From the NCBI RefSeq assembly GCF_038096165.1, contig NZ_CP151076.1, forward strand, positions 3,407,501 to 3,471,500: 64,000 nt of DNA. Reading direction: 5' to 3'. The position numbers and the translations under genes were made by a program. Under the pieces are notes generated by a model, which was not told the DNA's origin, searched no databases, and worked only from the letters and a program-made list of their open reading frames with translations. The stretch is from Pseudomonas sp. G.S.17 (GTDB lineage Bacteria; Pseudomonadota; Gammaproteobacteria; Pseudomonadales; Pseudomonadaceae). Positions 26,827-36,140 of the stretch are shown piece after piece (the stretch's first letter is position 1; every line of letters begins with the position of its first letter).

Positions 26827-27639
26827 TTACCCAGACTGTTTTTGCGCTTTGCGATAAACCGCCGGGGTCGTGGCGCTCACACGCTGCATGGTTCGGGTAA
26901 GCGATGCTTGGTCGGAAAAACCTGCACGCAAAGCAATCTCGGCTATCGGCAATGAGGTGCTACGCAACCATCGTTGAGCTTCCTGGATGCGTAAATCGGT
27001 CAACCAGACTTGAGGACTCATGGCAAACAACTGGCGGAATCGCTGGTGCAGTTGACTCATGCTCATGTTTGCTACTTGAGCCATGACCTCGTTGCTCCAG
27101 TTTGCTCCAGGATTTGCCCGCAGGCTGGCGATCAATTGCTCCATGGGGGATGAAAACCATGAGGTATCCGAGCCAAGGGACGAGAGAAGCAGAGGGGCCA
27201 GCTGTGAGGCGCTGATGGAAAGTTGCTCATTACCTATCAGCTCAGCGAACTCGATAAGCCGCCGGGTCGCCGGAGAAATAGGCAAGTATATTCTCTGAGC
27301 CAGACGCCCCATCTCGAGTGTCTCCAGCATTGTCCGTGCACAGTCCAAAACCAAAAAACGGCTATCGACATGAGTGTGCTGCGAATGCACCGAGCCGGGC
27401 GTTACAAGCGCGGCTAATGACTGATCAATGCAGCCCCCGCGACCGTCCACGTCAATCTCCATTCGGCCACGAACCGGCAGTACCAATTGAGCGTGGTCAT
27501 GGTGGTGGTGAGGGTTTTCCCTCTCGTAACTGCGAACTTCAAGGCTTAGCAACATTAGCGCACCATTCGGCCAGTCTGGTGATTCGAGGTTTGGCGTTCC
27601 ACATTGCCCGCGCGCACCGCAGGAGAATGCTAAATGCAA
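26827..27639 (-). CDS. AraC-family transcriptional regulator
   Basis: A regulator of up to 270 residues. The N-terminal cupin-like half contains the His-rich stretch ENPHHHHDHAQLVLPVRGRM near residue 41, a sign of metal- or ligand-binding cupins. The C-terminal half holds two helix-turn-helices: MAQVANMSMSQLHQRFRQLF and PIAEIALRAGFSDQASLTRTMQR. The frame begins at a TTG with no clear ribosome site; an ATG at 27553-27555 would give 242 residues. It probably controls the DMT transporter directly downstream. Confidence 0.78.
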   Translation of the reverse strand: MHLAFSCGARGQCGTPNLESPDWPNGALMLLSLEVRSYERENPHHHHDHAQLVLPVRGRMEIDVDGRGGCIDQSLAALVTPGSVHSQHTHVDSRFLVLDCARTMLETLEMGRLAQRIYLPISPATRRLIEFAELIGNEQLSISASQLAPLLLSSLGSDTSWFSSPMEQLIASLRANPGANWSNEVMAQVANMSMSQLHQRFRQLFAMSPQVWLTDLRIQEAQRWLRSTSLPIAEIALRAGFSDQASLTRTMQRVSATTPAVYRKAQKQSG

Positions 27640-27843
27640 GCTCCAGCATTGCGGCCCCTCATCGTTTCTTTCGAATTAGTACCTGGGTCCCAGCGGGTGC
27701 CCACCAATTTTAGCAACTTAATCACTGTCAGGTTAATAGGGGCCGACCACTCTCGGGATTGCCATACGGATGCTGATTTTACAGCGCATCGATCCGCAGA
27801 TCGATGCGAGTGAGGCATTCGCTTTAACTCAACGCCTTCTAGA

Positions 27844-29364
27844 TCAAGTGCGCAGGATCTCGTCGATAACACTCTTTTTCGGACGCATGGCGCTATAGAC
27901 CTGCCAGATAATGAAGACCAGCGCCAGACCGAGGAACGAGGCGGCGATAGGATTGGAGAGGAATGACAGAAAGTTGCCATCCGACAGCATCAGCCCGCGA
28001 CGCAGGTTGGTTTCAGCCATAGGCCCCAGAATGAAGCCGATGATAAACGGTGCTGCTGGCATGCCGGCCTTGACGAACCCATAACCCAGCACACCGAACA
28101 ACAGAATCGACCAGACATCGAACAGGCGGCTGGACAAGCCGAACGCCCCGACCACACAGAGCACCAGAATGATCGGCAGCAAAATATGTTTAGGCACATC
28201 CAGCAGCTTGATGAACAGGCGCAGGCCGTAGAATTCCATGAACAGCATCATGAAGGTGGCGACGATCAATGCAGCAAAGATCGTGTACACCAGCGGACCC
28301 TGACTGATAAACAGCAGCGGTCCTGGCTGAATGCCGTGAATCAGAAAACCTCCCAGCATGATCGCGGTAACAGTGTCACCGGGAATACCCAGGGTCATCA
28401 ACGGCATCATGGCGCCGCCGATACCGGCGTTATTCGCCGTTTCACTGGCTACGACGCCACCGATATTGCCTTTGCCGTAGGAGTCCGGGTCTTTGGCGCG
28501 CTTCTTGGCGATGATGTAAGCCACGAGGTTGGAAGTACCGGCACCGATGCCCGGCAAAATGCCAATGCCCAAGCCTATTAACCCGGAGCGAAAGGCGTTC
28601 GGCAGCTGCTCGCGAAACTCCTTGAGCGAGAAGCCGAAGCCTTTGATGTTTTTCATGCTGACTGAGCGTGCCTTGCCTTGTTTGGCGTGACGGCCATTTT
28701 CAGCAAGCTTGATGATTTCGGCCACAGCAAACATGCCGATCATCACCGTGAGCATGGAAAAGCCGCCGTTTAGTTCGGGGAAGCCGAAGGTAAAGCGGCG
28801 GATCGCTTCAACGGGAGCAATACCTACGGTAGAGACGGCAAAGCCCAATGCCCCAGCAAACAGCCCTTTGGCCATGGAGCCCGCAGACAGCGTGGCAATC
28901 AGGGTCAAGGAGAACACCGCGATCGCGAAATACTCATGCGGACCGAAGCGTAGCGCGACCTTGGCTAGCTCCGGAGCGATGAACATCAGCGCCGCAATAC
29001 TGAACAGGGTCCCCAGGAAAGAAAAGACGATACCGATGCCCAGCGCTTTGACGCCATGGCCCTGCTCCATCAGCGGCCCACCGTCGAACACCGTGGCGAT
29101 AGAAGACGGCGTTCCGGGTATTTTCAGCAGAATCGCTGAAATCAGCCCCCCTGACGTGGCACCGATAAACAGCGACACCAGCAGCGAAAGACCCGCCTGG
29201 GGCCCCATTGTAAAAGTCAGCGGAAGGCACAACGCGACGGCCATGGTAGCCGACAGGCCGGGCACGGCGCCGAAGACGATGCCCACAGCCACGCCGATGG
29301 CCATCAGTAACATGATGTTGATCGAGAAGACGGCACCGAAGCCTTGCTGCAACAAGTCGAGCAT
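27844..29364 (-). CDS. Tripartite tricarboxylate transporter, TctA-type large permease
   Basis: A 506-residue membrane subunit of the TTT family with about eleven to twelve transmembrane segments. The family signature GVAVGIVFGAVPGLSATMAVAL lies near residue 22. A second glycine-rich copy is at GLGIGILPGIGAGTSNLVAYIIAKK near residue 265, reflecting an internal repeat, and GVVASETANNAGIGGAMMPLMTLGIPG follows. The ATG at 29362-29364 with GGAG eight bases upstream is preferred to a TTG two codons earlier. It lies 11 bp after tctB in a tctC-tctB-tctA order. Confidence 0.9.
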   Translation of the reverse strand: MLDLLQQGFGAVFSINIMLLMAIGVAVGIVFGAVPGLSATMAVALCLPLTFTMGPQAGLSLLVSLFIGATSGGLISAILLKIPGTPSSIATVFDGGPLMEQGHGVKALGIGIVFSFLGTLFSIAALMFIAPELAKVALRFGPHEYFAIAVFSLTLIATLSAGSMAKGLFAGALGFAVSTVGIAPVEAIRRFTFGFPELNGGFSMLTVMIGMFAVAEIIKLAENGRHAKQGKARSVSMKNIKGFGFSLKEFREQLPNAFRSGLIGLGIGILPGIGAGTSNLVAYIIAKKRAKDPDSYGKGNIGGVVASETANNAGIGGAMMPLMTLGIPGDTVTAIMLGGFLIHGIQPGPLLFISQGPLVYTIFAALIVATFMMLFMEFYGLRLFIKLLDVPKHILLPIILVLCVVGAFGLSSRLFDVWSILLFGVLGYGFVKAGMPAAPFIIGFILGPMAETNLRRGLMLSDGNFLSFLSNPIAASFLGLALVFIIWQVYSAMRPKKSVIDEILRT

Positions 29365-29375
29365 GCTCAAGACTC

Positions 29376-29867
29376 CTAGAAATTCGTCAGGCCAGCGGGC
29401 AGCATCAAATCGAAGGCCTCGCGGAACAGCAGATAAATGACAGCCGAGGTCGTCAAGGCGATCAGGGCGTAGGTAACGTGCCGTACCTTATGATCGAGCG
29501 GCGTCAACACGATGAATTGCAGATACAGGTAAATCACGGTCATGATCGGAAACCCTATCGGGTTCATCAGCGCGATATAGCCCACGATCAAAGCCAGGGT
29601 CTTGACCACGGTCTTTACATCAATAGCGCTGTTCGTCTCCTCTGCATCGATCTTCGGGAGGTTGTCGGCAGGTGCTTGTGGTGTAGAAAAAGCGCCGAAC
29701 AGCTGTATGACGGCAAGCAGGCAGAGCATCCCTGCCAGCAGGACTGGAACGAAAGCGGCATCGATACCGGAGTGGCCCGGTAGTTTAAGGGTCATCAGTA
29801 AATAGCCCAGTGCGGTGCCGAGCATGGCAGCGCCGATAATCAGCTCTTTTTTCTTGCAAGTGGCCAT
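29376..29867 (-). CDS. Tripartite tricarboxylate transporter, TctB-type small subunit
   Basis: A 163-residue protein with four predicted transmembrane helices (about residues 12-30, 38-58, 85-105 and 125-150). That is the standard organisation of the TctB subunit, which supports the large permease. The central loop of about 30 polar residues is also usual. GAGG precedes the ATG. It is separated from the binding-protein gene by a stable 13-bp hairpin, which may lower its expression compared with the binding protein. Confidence 0.85.
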   Translation of the reverse strand: MATCKKKELIIGAAMLGTALGYLLMTLKLPGHSGIDAAFVPVLLAGMLCLLAVIQLFGAFSTPQAPADNLPKIDAEETNSAIDVKTVVKTLALIVGYIALMNPIGFPIMTVIYLYLQFIVLTPLDHKVRHVTYALIALTTSAVIYLLFREAFDLMLPAGLTNF

Positions 29868-29894
29868 CGAAAAACCTCGGGAAATAGTCCAAGT

Positions 29895-29926
29895 GAAGCT
29901 GGCTGGCGCTCAAGCCAGCCAGCTTC
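29895..29926 (-). promoter_or_regulatory. Intercistronic hairpin between binding-protein and permease genes
   Basis: GAAGCTGGCTGGC (29895-29907) and its exact complement (29914-29926) enclose a 6-nt loop, five bases after the stop of the tctC-type gene. No T tract follows. Such stems protect upstream mRNA or partly terminate, giving more binding protein than membrane subunits. Confidence 0.7.
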
Positions 29927-29931
29927 AGGTG

Positions 29932-30906
29932 TTACTTGGTGCGCAGAGCATCCTTGAACTGCATGAAGTCGTCACGGGTCTTGGCGAGGATTTTCCTGGA
30001 CTCTTCGGTGCCATAGTAAGCAACCGGCTGCTTGAATTTTTTCAGTTCCTCGGCGTACTCGGGAATTTCGGTGATCTGCTTCATGATGTCAGCCATCTTG
30101 GTCACGATTGCTGCGTCGGTGCCCTTTGGAAACGCTACGACGTAAGGCTTGTCGATGGTGAAGTCGACCCCTTGTTCCTTGAAGGTCGGGACATTACCCA
30201 GCATAGCGTTGCGTTCGGCGTTAGGCTGGCCCAGAGCGACCATTTGGCCGCCGTTGACATAGTCCTGCACAGAGCCGTAGCTGATTGCGCCCAAGTCGAT
30301 GCGCGCGCCGAGTAGTGCGACTACTTTCTCTGATACGGTGCCCGCATCGACCATTTTCAGTTTGACGCCGGTGATTTTCTCGAACATCAGGCCCTGGATA
30401 TGAGAAAAGCTACCCATCTCGGTGCCGTAGATGACACTTTCAGGCTTGGCCTTGGCCTTGGCAATCAGGTCCTTGACGCTGGTCACTCCGGATTGAGTGG
30501 AGGCCACGAATACCGCGCCCTTGTCCACACCGGCAATGCAGGAAACGTCAAACGCTTCGAAGCTGTCATCGGACAGGCCCGCGACTTCGTTGACGATCAG
30601 TTGGCCTGGATGGGTAAACAGAATGGTGTTGCCGTCCGCTGCTGCGCTCTTGACCTGCTCGGCAGCCAGCGTGCCCCCGCCACCGGCGACGTTGGTCACC
30701 ACCATGGTTTTGCCGGTGATCTTGTTGAAATATTTGGCCATCATGCGTGCGTTGAAGTCGGTGTCACCGCCGGGATTGGCAATCACCACGACCTGCACCG
30801 GACGCGTCGGCCATTTAACGTCAGCTGCGAACGCGACGTTGTGTGAGGTGATCGCACCCATGCCAACGAGGGCAGAGAGAAGGGAGACGCGTAGTGTTTT
30901 TATCAT
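29932..30906 (-). CDS. Tripartite tricarboxylate transporter, TctC-type substrate-binding protein
   Basis: A 324-residue periplasmic solute receptor of the Bug family. A signal peptide ends near NVAFA (residue 27), and WPTRPVQVVVIANPGGDTDFNAR follows, the conserved first ligand loop. VTNVAGGGGTLAAEQV near residue 70 and a long C-terminal lobe ending in ALRTK complete the fold. These receptors bind carboxylates such as citrate or aromatic acids; the ligand is not predictable here. GGAGC precedes the ATG. It is the first gene of the operon. Confidence 0.9.
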   Translation of the reverse strand: MIKTLRVSLLSALVGMGAITSHNVAFAADVKWPTRPVQVVVIANPGGDTDFNARMMAKYFNKITGKTMVVTNVAGGGGTLAAEQVKSAAADGNTILFTHPGQLIVNEVAGLSDDSFEAFDVSCIAGVDKGAVFVASTQSGVTSVKDLIAKAKAKPESVIYGTEMGSFSHIQGLMFEKITGVKLKMVDAGTVSEKVVALLGARIDLGAISYGSVQDYVNGGQMVALGQPNAERNAMLGNVPTFKEQGVDFTIDKPYVVAFPKGTDAAIVTKMADIMKQITEIPEYAEELKKFKQPVAYYGTEESRKILAKTRDDFMQFKDALRTK

Positions 30907-31004
30907 TGGAATGCTCCGGTTTTAGAAAACTACCGAACTCATGGGCTCGGCTGAAGTTGTAACTATTTATGTCGATGCGCCGACCTGTAAACGAATAGCC
31001 GTTA

Positions 31005-31289
31005 TCAATGGTTAGCGCAGGAGGTAATCAAGACGTGTTCGGCGCAAACAGCACCGCTGGTGCGAGTATCAGAAACAATGAGCTGACATCCGATAGGTGA
31101 GCAAGCAGCAATTACCCAACTGCTCAGTGGCGAAGTATTCTCGGGGGACAAGAAAATGCTGAGTTCCGCGCTCTGCTGAGCCTGGCGGGTCAATCGTGCC
31201 AAGGCCTGAACGGGCGAATTGAGGAGTCGACGGCGATTTCGGGAGTGCTGCTTGGTGCTCTCAAGGGGAATAGCGAGGGTCGTTAGCAT
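31005..31289 (-). CDS. Small hypothetical ORF
   Basis: A 94-codon ORF. Support is the ribosome site GAGGT upstream and its position beside a palindrome (31320-31339). The predicted protein has an Arg-rich N-terminus (KQHSRNRRRLL) and a mixed C-terminal half, with no recognisable domain, signal or repeat. It may be a leader-region ORF or not a gene at all. Confidence 0.3.
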   Translation of the reverse strand: MLTTLAIPLESTKQHSRNRRRLLNSPVQALARLTRQAQQSAELSIFLSPENTSPLSSWVIAACSPIGCQLIVSDTRTSGAVCAEHVLITSCANH

Positions 31290-31319
31290 GGTTTGACCTC
31301 AATTTATTATTATTGGAAT

Positions 31320-31339
31320 GTCATATGTTGTCGTATGAC
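31320..31339. promoter_or_regulatory. Candidate operator in the tctC/MFS divergent region
   Basis: GTCATA (31320-31325) and TATGAC (31334-31339) form a 6-bp inverted repeat with 8 bp between. A related site, GTCGTACGA, lies at 31516-31524. The shape is close to GntR/FadR-type sites, but no such regulator gene is in the window. Confidence 0.4.
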
Positions 31340-31707
31340 TTGAGTGTTTTTTACCAAGCGGACGCACTGCTGTCAATGTGCAATCGAAAGCTGGAAAACG
31401 CTCAAACTGTGCTGCGTTAACTCCTGAACATAAGCCCTGGCCGGTTTCGAACCGCACGATCACAAATGAGTCAGTCACGAGCAACGAAGGAAAGTTAAAG
31501 GATGTTATTTTTCGAGTCGTACGATAACTTAGCCAGCCTTGGGCCAAGCTGCTCAGGCTAAACCTGAATAGGCAAGCAAGCGTCACCCGTCAGCTTCGCT
31601 GAGCCGAAAACAAAAATAACAACAGGACAATGTCATGCACGCCTATCTCCTGCCAGCGGTGGATTGGGTCGGGGCAGGCTTGTTCGATCATTGGAAGATC
31701 AACTCAG

Positions 31708-33042
31708 ATGCTTGCAACCAAACCGGGCCGGGTCCGTTACTCGATCCTGCTGATGCTGTTTTTTGTCACTTCGGTGACCTTCGCCGACCGCTCCAGCCTG
31801 TCCATTGCCGGTTCTGCCTTGCAGGCGGATCTGGGGATCGATGCCTTGACCCTCGGCTACATCTTCTCGGCCTTTGGCTGGGCCTACGTGATTGGTCAGA
31901 TTCCTGGCGGCTGGCTATGTGATCGCTTTGGCGCGCGGCGGGTCTATGGCATCGCGCTGTTCAGTTGGTCGCTGTTTACCCTGCTGCAGGGTTTGGTCGG
32001 TGTATTGCCGCTGAGCTGGACGATCGCCAGCCTGTTTCTCCTACGGATGGCCGTTGGCTTTGCCGGGGCACCTTGCTTCCCGGGCAACGCACGCATCATT
32101 GCCGCCTGGTTTCCCAGCGCAGAGCGCGCCACAGCGACGGCCATTTCCAGTTCGGCGCAATACTCCGCCACCGCGATCTTCGCGCCCTTGATGGGCTGGG
32201 TTGTCCAGGCGATGGGCTGGCAGTACGTATTCATCGTGCTGGGTGGATTTGGCCTGTTGTTCAGCATCATCTGGTTCAGAGTCATCCATGGACCGCGTGA
32301 GCACCCGACAATCACCCACGCCGAATTCACCCATATCGAATCCGGCGGCGGGTTGATGGATCTTGAACCACGCGTTGGCGATTCAAACGGTTCGCAGTGG
32401 CGTTACTTCAAATTACTGCTGAGCCACCGCACGCTGATAGGCCTGTATTTAGGCCAATACTGCAACAACGCGATTACCTATTTTTTCCTGACATGGTTCC
32501 CCGTCTACCTGGTGCAGGCGCGCGGCATGACGATTTTGTCCGCGGGTTTTTTCACCGCCTTGCCAGCAATCAGCGGTTTCGTGGGTGGCGTCCTGGGCGG
32601 TTTGATATCGGATGGCCTGTTGCGTCGGGGCTATTCCCTGACACTGGCGCGCAAGCTTCCGATTGTCTGCGGCTTGCTGCTGTCGAGCAGCATGGTGCTG
32701 TGCATTTACGTTCAGAGTGACGCCGCCGTGGTCGGGCTTATGGCCTTGGCATTCTTCGGTAAGGGGTTCGGCTCGCATGGCTGGACGTTGGTCGCCGATA
32801 TTTCGCCGCGCCAGATCATCGGCCTTTCAGGCGGTCTGTTCAACACCTTTGGCAATCTGGCGGCGATCACCACACCGATCGTGGTCGGCTACCTGGTCAG
32901 TCGCACCGGCTCATTTGATTCGGCGCTGGTTTACGTCGCCGCCAATGCCTTGCTGGCAGTGTTTTTCTATCTGGTCGTGGTGGGGCGCATTCACCGGATT
33001 GATCTTGACGATTTGCCGGTCCGTACGCCGGCAACCGAATGA
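31708..33042 (+). CDS. MFS transporter (anion:cation symporter type)
   Basis: A 444-residue major-facilitator protein with 12 transmembrane helices. The loop 2-3 motif GGWLCDRFGARRVYG and the FADRSSLSIAG segment at the end of the first helix match the glucarate/galactarate-type ACS subfamily, which takes up sugar acids and other organic anions. The frame opens at 31630, but hydrophobic sequence and family length begin at the ATG at 31708 (MLATKPGRVRYSILLML), so this start is preferred; the upstream ATG at 31630 with AGGA cannot be excluded. It lies 48 bp before an FAD dehydrogenase gene. Confidence 0.82.
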   Translation: MLATKPGRVRYSILLMLFFVTSVTFADRSSLSIAGSALQADLGIDALTLGYIFSAFGWAYVIGQIPGGWLCDRFGARRVYGIALFSWSLFTLLQGLVGVLPLSWTIASLFLLRMAVGFAGAPCFPGNARIIAAWFPSAERATATAISSSAQYSATAIFAPLMGWVVQAMGWQYVFIVLGGFGLLFSIIWFRVIHGPREHPTITHAEFTHIESGGGLMDLEPRVGDSNGSQWRYFKLLLSHRTLIGLYLGQYCNNAITYFFLTWFPVYLVQARGMTILSAGFFTALPAISGFVGGVLGGLISDGLLRRGYSLTLARKLPIVCGLLLSSSMVLCIYVQSDAAVVGLMALAFFGKGFGSHGWTLVADISPRQIIGLSGGLFNTFGNLAAITTPIVVGYLVSRTGSFDSALVYVAANALLAVFFYLVVVGRIHRIDLDDLPVRTPATE

Positions 33043-33090
33043 ACGAGTCAGTGCCCTTTTCTTCCGGGCTGACAATAAAAGGAGCGTGTC

Positions 33091-34509
33091 ATGAGCCATT
33101 TGAGTAAAGCACTGATACAGGCACTCGAGCAGGTGGTCGGCCAGGCTGGCCTGATCCACGATGCCGAGCGCATGCAGAGCTATCTGAGTGACTGGCGCAA
33201 CGCCTATCGCGGCCAAGCTGCGCTGGTGGTGCGTCCAGCCAGTACCGCCGAGGTCGCTGAGGTCGTACGTTTGTGTCGTGAGGCTGGTGTCGCCCTGGTG
33301 CCCCAAGGTGGTAATACCGGCCTGTGCGGCGGCTCGATTCCGGACGACTCAGGCACTCAGGTCGTACTGTCGCTGACGCGGATGACCGCTATCCGCGCCA
33401 TCGACCCGGCCAATGAAACTATTACGGTAGAGGCTGGAGTGATCCTGCAGCGGTTGCAGGAGGCCGCTGCTGAGGTGGGGCGCCTCTTCCCTCTGTCGCT
33501 TGGCGCCGAAGGTAGTTGCACCGTCGGCGGCAACCTGGCAACCAACGCTGGCGGAACTGCTGTATTACGCTACGGCAACATGCGCGACCTTACCCTGGGG
33601 CTCGAAGTGGTGCTCGCGGATGGGCGAGTGTGGGATGGTTTGCGCGGTCTGCGTAAAGATAATACCGGCTATGACCTCAAGCACTTGTTCATCGGTTCGG
33701 AGGGTACTTTGGGGATCATTACTGCCGCAGTGCTCAAGCTGTTCCCTGCCGTGCGCAGCCTGACCACTGCCTGGGTGGCGTTGCCAAGCCCACAGGCGGC
33801 GGTCGACCTGATCGGTCGTATGCGCACGTTGTGTGGCGACCGCCTGACGGGCTTTGAATTGATGTCCCGACAAAGTGTGGAGTTCGTTTTACAGCACGTG
33901 GCCGGTTGCAACGACCTGTTCAACGAAGTCCACCCTTGGTACGTATTGATCGAACTCAGCGATACGCTGATTGATGCGCCGCTGGCCCAAATGCTGGAAA
34001 ACGGCCTGAGCGAAGCCTTGGAACAAGGCGAGGCGCTCGACGCTGTGGTCGCCAGCAACGAGACACAGGTCGCGGGGCTGTGGGCGTTACGCGAAGGCAT
34101 ATCCGAAGCCCAGAACCATGAAGGCCCGAGCCTGAAACACGATATCAGCGTGCCTGTCAGCAGCATTCCGGCGTTCATCGAAACGACTGACCGTAAGCTT
34201 CTGGAAGCTTTTCCGGGCGTGCGTATCGTCGCTTACGGGCACGTGGGCGACGGCAACCTGCATTACAACATCAGCAAACCGATCGGCGCGCAGGACGCCC
34301 CTTTCAAGGCGCAAGCCGAAGCGATCATGCACGTTATTTACGACGCGACTGTAGCCTTTGCGGGCAGCATCAGCGCCGAGCATGGCCTCGGCCAGGCCAA
34401 ACGCGATGCCGCCCTGCGCTACAAGGCGCCCCTGGAGTTGGAATTGATGCGAACCCTCAAACAGGCGCTGGACCCTGCCGGCTTGATGAACCCCGGCAAG
34501 CTGCTGTAA
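33091..34509 (+). CDS. FAD-linked D-2-hydroxyacid dehydrogenase (D2HGDH / GlcD family)
   Basis: A 472-residue VAO-type flavoprotein. The FAD-binding N-terminal domain has the signature VPQGGNTGLCGG near residue 73 and LSLGAEGSCTVGGNLATNAGG near residue 134. The C-terminal FAD-oxidase domain includes HVGDGNLHYN near residue 387 and ends in the usual DPAGLMNPGKLL. Enzymes of this type oxidise D-lactate, D-2-hydroxyglutarate or glycolate-like acids with electrons going to the respiratory chain. AAAGGAG precedes the ATG. With the MFS carrier immediately upstream it forms an uptake-and-oxidation pair. Confidence 0.85.
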   Translation: MSHLSKALIQALEQVVGQAGLIHDAERMQSYLSDWRNAYRGQAALVVRPASTAEVAEVVRLCREAGVALVPQGGNTGLCGGSIPDDSGTQVVLSLTRMTAIRAIDPANETITVEAGVILQRLQEAAAEVGRLFPLSLGAEGSCTVGGNLATNAGGTAVLRYGNMRDLTLGLEVVLADGRVWDGLRGLRKDNTGYDLKHLFIGSEGTLGIITAAVLKLFPAVRSLTTAWVALPSPQAAVDLIGRMRTLCGDRLTGFELMSRQSVEFVLQHVAGCNDLFNEVHPWYVLIELSDTLIDAPLAQMLENGLSEALEQGEALDAVVASNETQVAGLWALREGISEAQNHEGPSLKHDISVPVSSIPAFIETTDRKLLEAFPGVRIVAYGHVGDGNLHYNISKPIGAQDAPFKAQAEAIMHVIYDATVAFAGSISAEHGLGQAKRDAALRYKAPLELELMRTLKQALDPAGLMNPGKLL

Positions 34510-34528
34510 CAACCGCAATTGAGGTCTT

Positions 34529-35902
34529 TCAATCAGGGGAAGATGACGCGCTCACGCTCCGTTTATGGAACGTCATTTTCCCCCAGATCAACCCGATGAC
34601 CGCAGCAACAGATGAGGCTGCCAGCACACTGAGTTTGGCGGATGACAGTAATGCAGGATCGGCAAACGCCAACGATGCAATGAAGATAGACATGGTGAAG
34701 CCAATCCCGGCCAACAGCCCAACCAGCCCTACCCCACTCCACGTCACGCCATCGGGTAACTTGCAAATGTTCAGTTTGACCAGCGCCACGCTGGCCAGCA
34801 TGACGCCCAGCGGCTTGCCAAGCACCAACGCCAACATCACGCCCACGAACACTTTCTGTGAAAGTGCCTCGTCGAGGTTGGCGCCCGCGAAGCTCACCCC
34901 TGCGTTAGCCAGAGCGAACAGTGGCATGACGCCAAACGCCACCCATGGGTGCAACCCAACCTGGATTCGCTGTACGGGAGGCAGCACTTCACGCTGGGCG
35001 AGGCGCAATTGCTTAAGCGGTTCAGCTACGGCCTGCGGGTTGTCTTTGGCCTGAGAAAAGCGATCCATCAACTCATGAAAAGTCCGTCCGATTGTTTCCA
35101 GTGGACGCTCCGTTGTCGGCTTGGAGTTCACCGGCGTCATGAGCCCGAGTATCACACCCGCCAGTGTTGGATGAACCCCGGTTTTCAGCAGGCCAAACCA
35201 GACAATCGCGCCGGGCACAACGTAGGCATACGCCTTGCCAATACCCATTCGCTGTAAAACCAATACCAGTGCCAAACCGCCCAAGGCGACGACCAGCCCA
35301 AGATAATCAAGGCTAGCGGTGTAGAAAATCGCGATGATCAAAATGGCCACAATGTCATCGATAATTGCCAGTGCCAACAGCAGAATGCGTACGCCACTTG
35401 GGATCGATTTGCCCAACAGTGCGAGTACCCCGACAGCAAACGCGATGTCGGTCGCGGTAGGCACAGCCCAGCCAGCACTCGCCTCGCTGCCGTGATTGAG
35501 CAGCGTGTAAATGATTGCCGGCATCATGACACCGCCCAGCGCCGCCCCTAACGGCAACGTCGCAAGTTTCATATTTGCCAGTGCACCGTCCTTGATCTCC
35601 TGACGTATTTCAGCACCAACCACCAAGAAGAAGATCGTCATCAAGCCGTCGTTGACCAGAAAATGCAGTGAGCGAGAGACGCTAAAATCGCCCAACCCCA
35701 AGGTGATCTGCGTATTCCAGAAATGCTCGTAGGAATCGGCAACTGGACTGTTGGCCCAAATCAGCGCCGCCAGGGCAGCAAGCAGAAGGACAATGCCGCT
35801 GACCGCTTCAATGTGGGAGAACCGCTCCAATGCTGAGAACGCACGTTCGGTTAAAACCTGAGGACGAGGGATGGCAGGTGAGGCGGAGTTTTTTTCAGAC
35901 AC
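34529..35902 (-). CDS. nhaA: Na+/H+ antiporter NhaA (copy 1)
   Basis: A 457-residue NhaA with about twelve transmembrane helices. The ion-binding Asp pair is in [19 protein letters not shown], and [20 protein letters not shown] carries the other conserved helix. [12 protein letters not shown] in the second helix region is typical. NhaA exchanges Na+ or Li+ for H+ at alkaline pH. The reading frame is open to 36055, but a GTG at 35900-35902 with GGAG seven bases upstream (VSEKNSAS) gives a normal N-terminus. Directly upstream is a conserved leader element also found before the second nhaA. Confidence 0.92.
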   Translation of the reverse strand: MSEKNSASPAIPRPQVLTERAFSALERFSHIEAVSGIVLLLAALAALIWANSPVADSYEHFWNTQITLGLGDFSVSRSLHFLVNDGLMTIFFLVVGAEIRQEIKDGALANMKLATLPLGAALGGVMMPAIIYTLLNHGSEASAGWAVPTATDIAFAVGVLALLGKSIPSGVRILLLALAIIDDIVAILIIAIFYTASLDYLGLVVALGGLALVLVLQRMGIGKAYAYVVPGAIVWFGLLKTGVHPTLAGVILGLMTPVNSKPTTERPLETIGRTFHELMDRFSQAKDNPQAVAEPLKQLRLAQREVLPPVQRIQVGLHPWVAFGVMPLFALANAGVSFAGANLDEALSQKVFVGVMLALVLGKPLGVMLASVALVKLNICKLPDGVTWSGVGLVGLLAGIGFTMSIFIASLAFADPALLSSAKLSVLAASSVAAVIGLIWGKMTFHKRSVSASSSPD

Positions 35903-35962
35903 GAGAACACTCCGTTGGCGGCCCGACCAACGTTTGCATTTAACCTGCGCAGTGCCGTATGC
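35903..35962 (-). promoter_or_regulatory. Candidate cation riboswitch in the nhaA leader (copy 1)
   Basis: Read on the minus strand, the leader has CAGGTTAA, 19 bases later GGTCGGGCCGCC (35917-35928) held by the stem CGTTGG/CCAACG, and then GGAG before the GTG start. The same block, with a different stem sequence, precedes the second nhaA at 51548-51598. The arrangement fits an nhaA-type Li+/Na+ riboswitch. Confidence 0.6.
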
Positions 35963-36140
35963 AACAACGCACCCAGCGCGATGATAAGAAGCTGGCGGTT
36001 GAGATGCAAATTGCCATCTCCCGTCGTGGCATGAAACTTCTGCCCTAGGCAACACTCAATCAGGCCATAGCGTGATGGCACACATCACTGATGTTGAACG
36101 GGCCTCCCCACGATGGGCCCTACTATTGAAGGTACGAACT

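Larger units (their letters stand above)
30907..31707. other. Divergent regulatory region, with one small ORF
   Basis: About 800 bp separate the tctC-type and MFS genes. A minus-strand ORF at 31005-31289 (94 codons) has GAGGT eight bases before its ATG, but its protein resembles no known family; it is listed separately. A palindrome GTCATA-N8-TATGAC at 31320-31339 and a second site GTCGTACGA at 31516-31524 suggest a shared regulator. The rest shows no gene. Confidence 0.5.

Noticed and set aside
31299-31586. Minus-strand 95-codon ORF in the tctC/MFS divergent region
   Set aside because: No ribosome site, ends in low-complexity codons and overlaps the palindrome region; probably chance.
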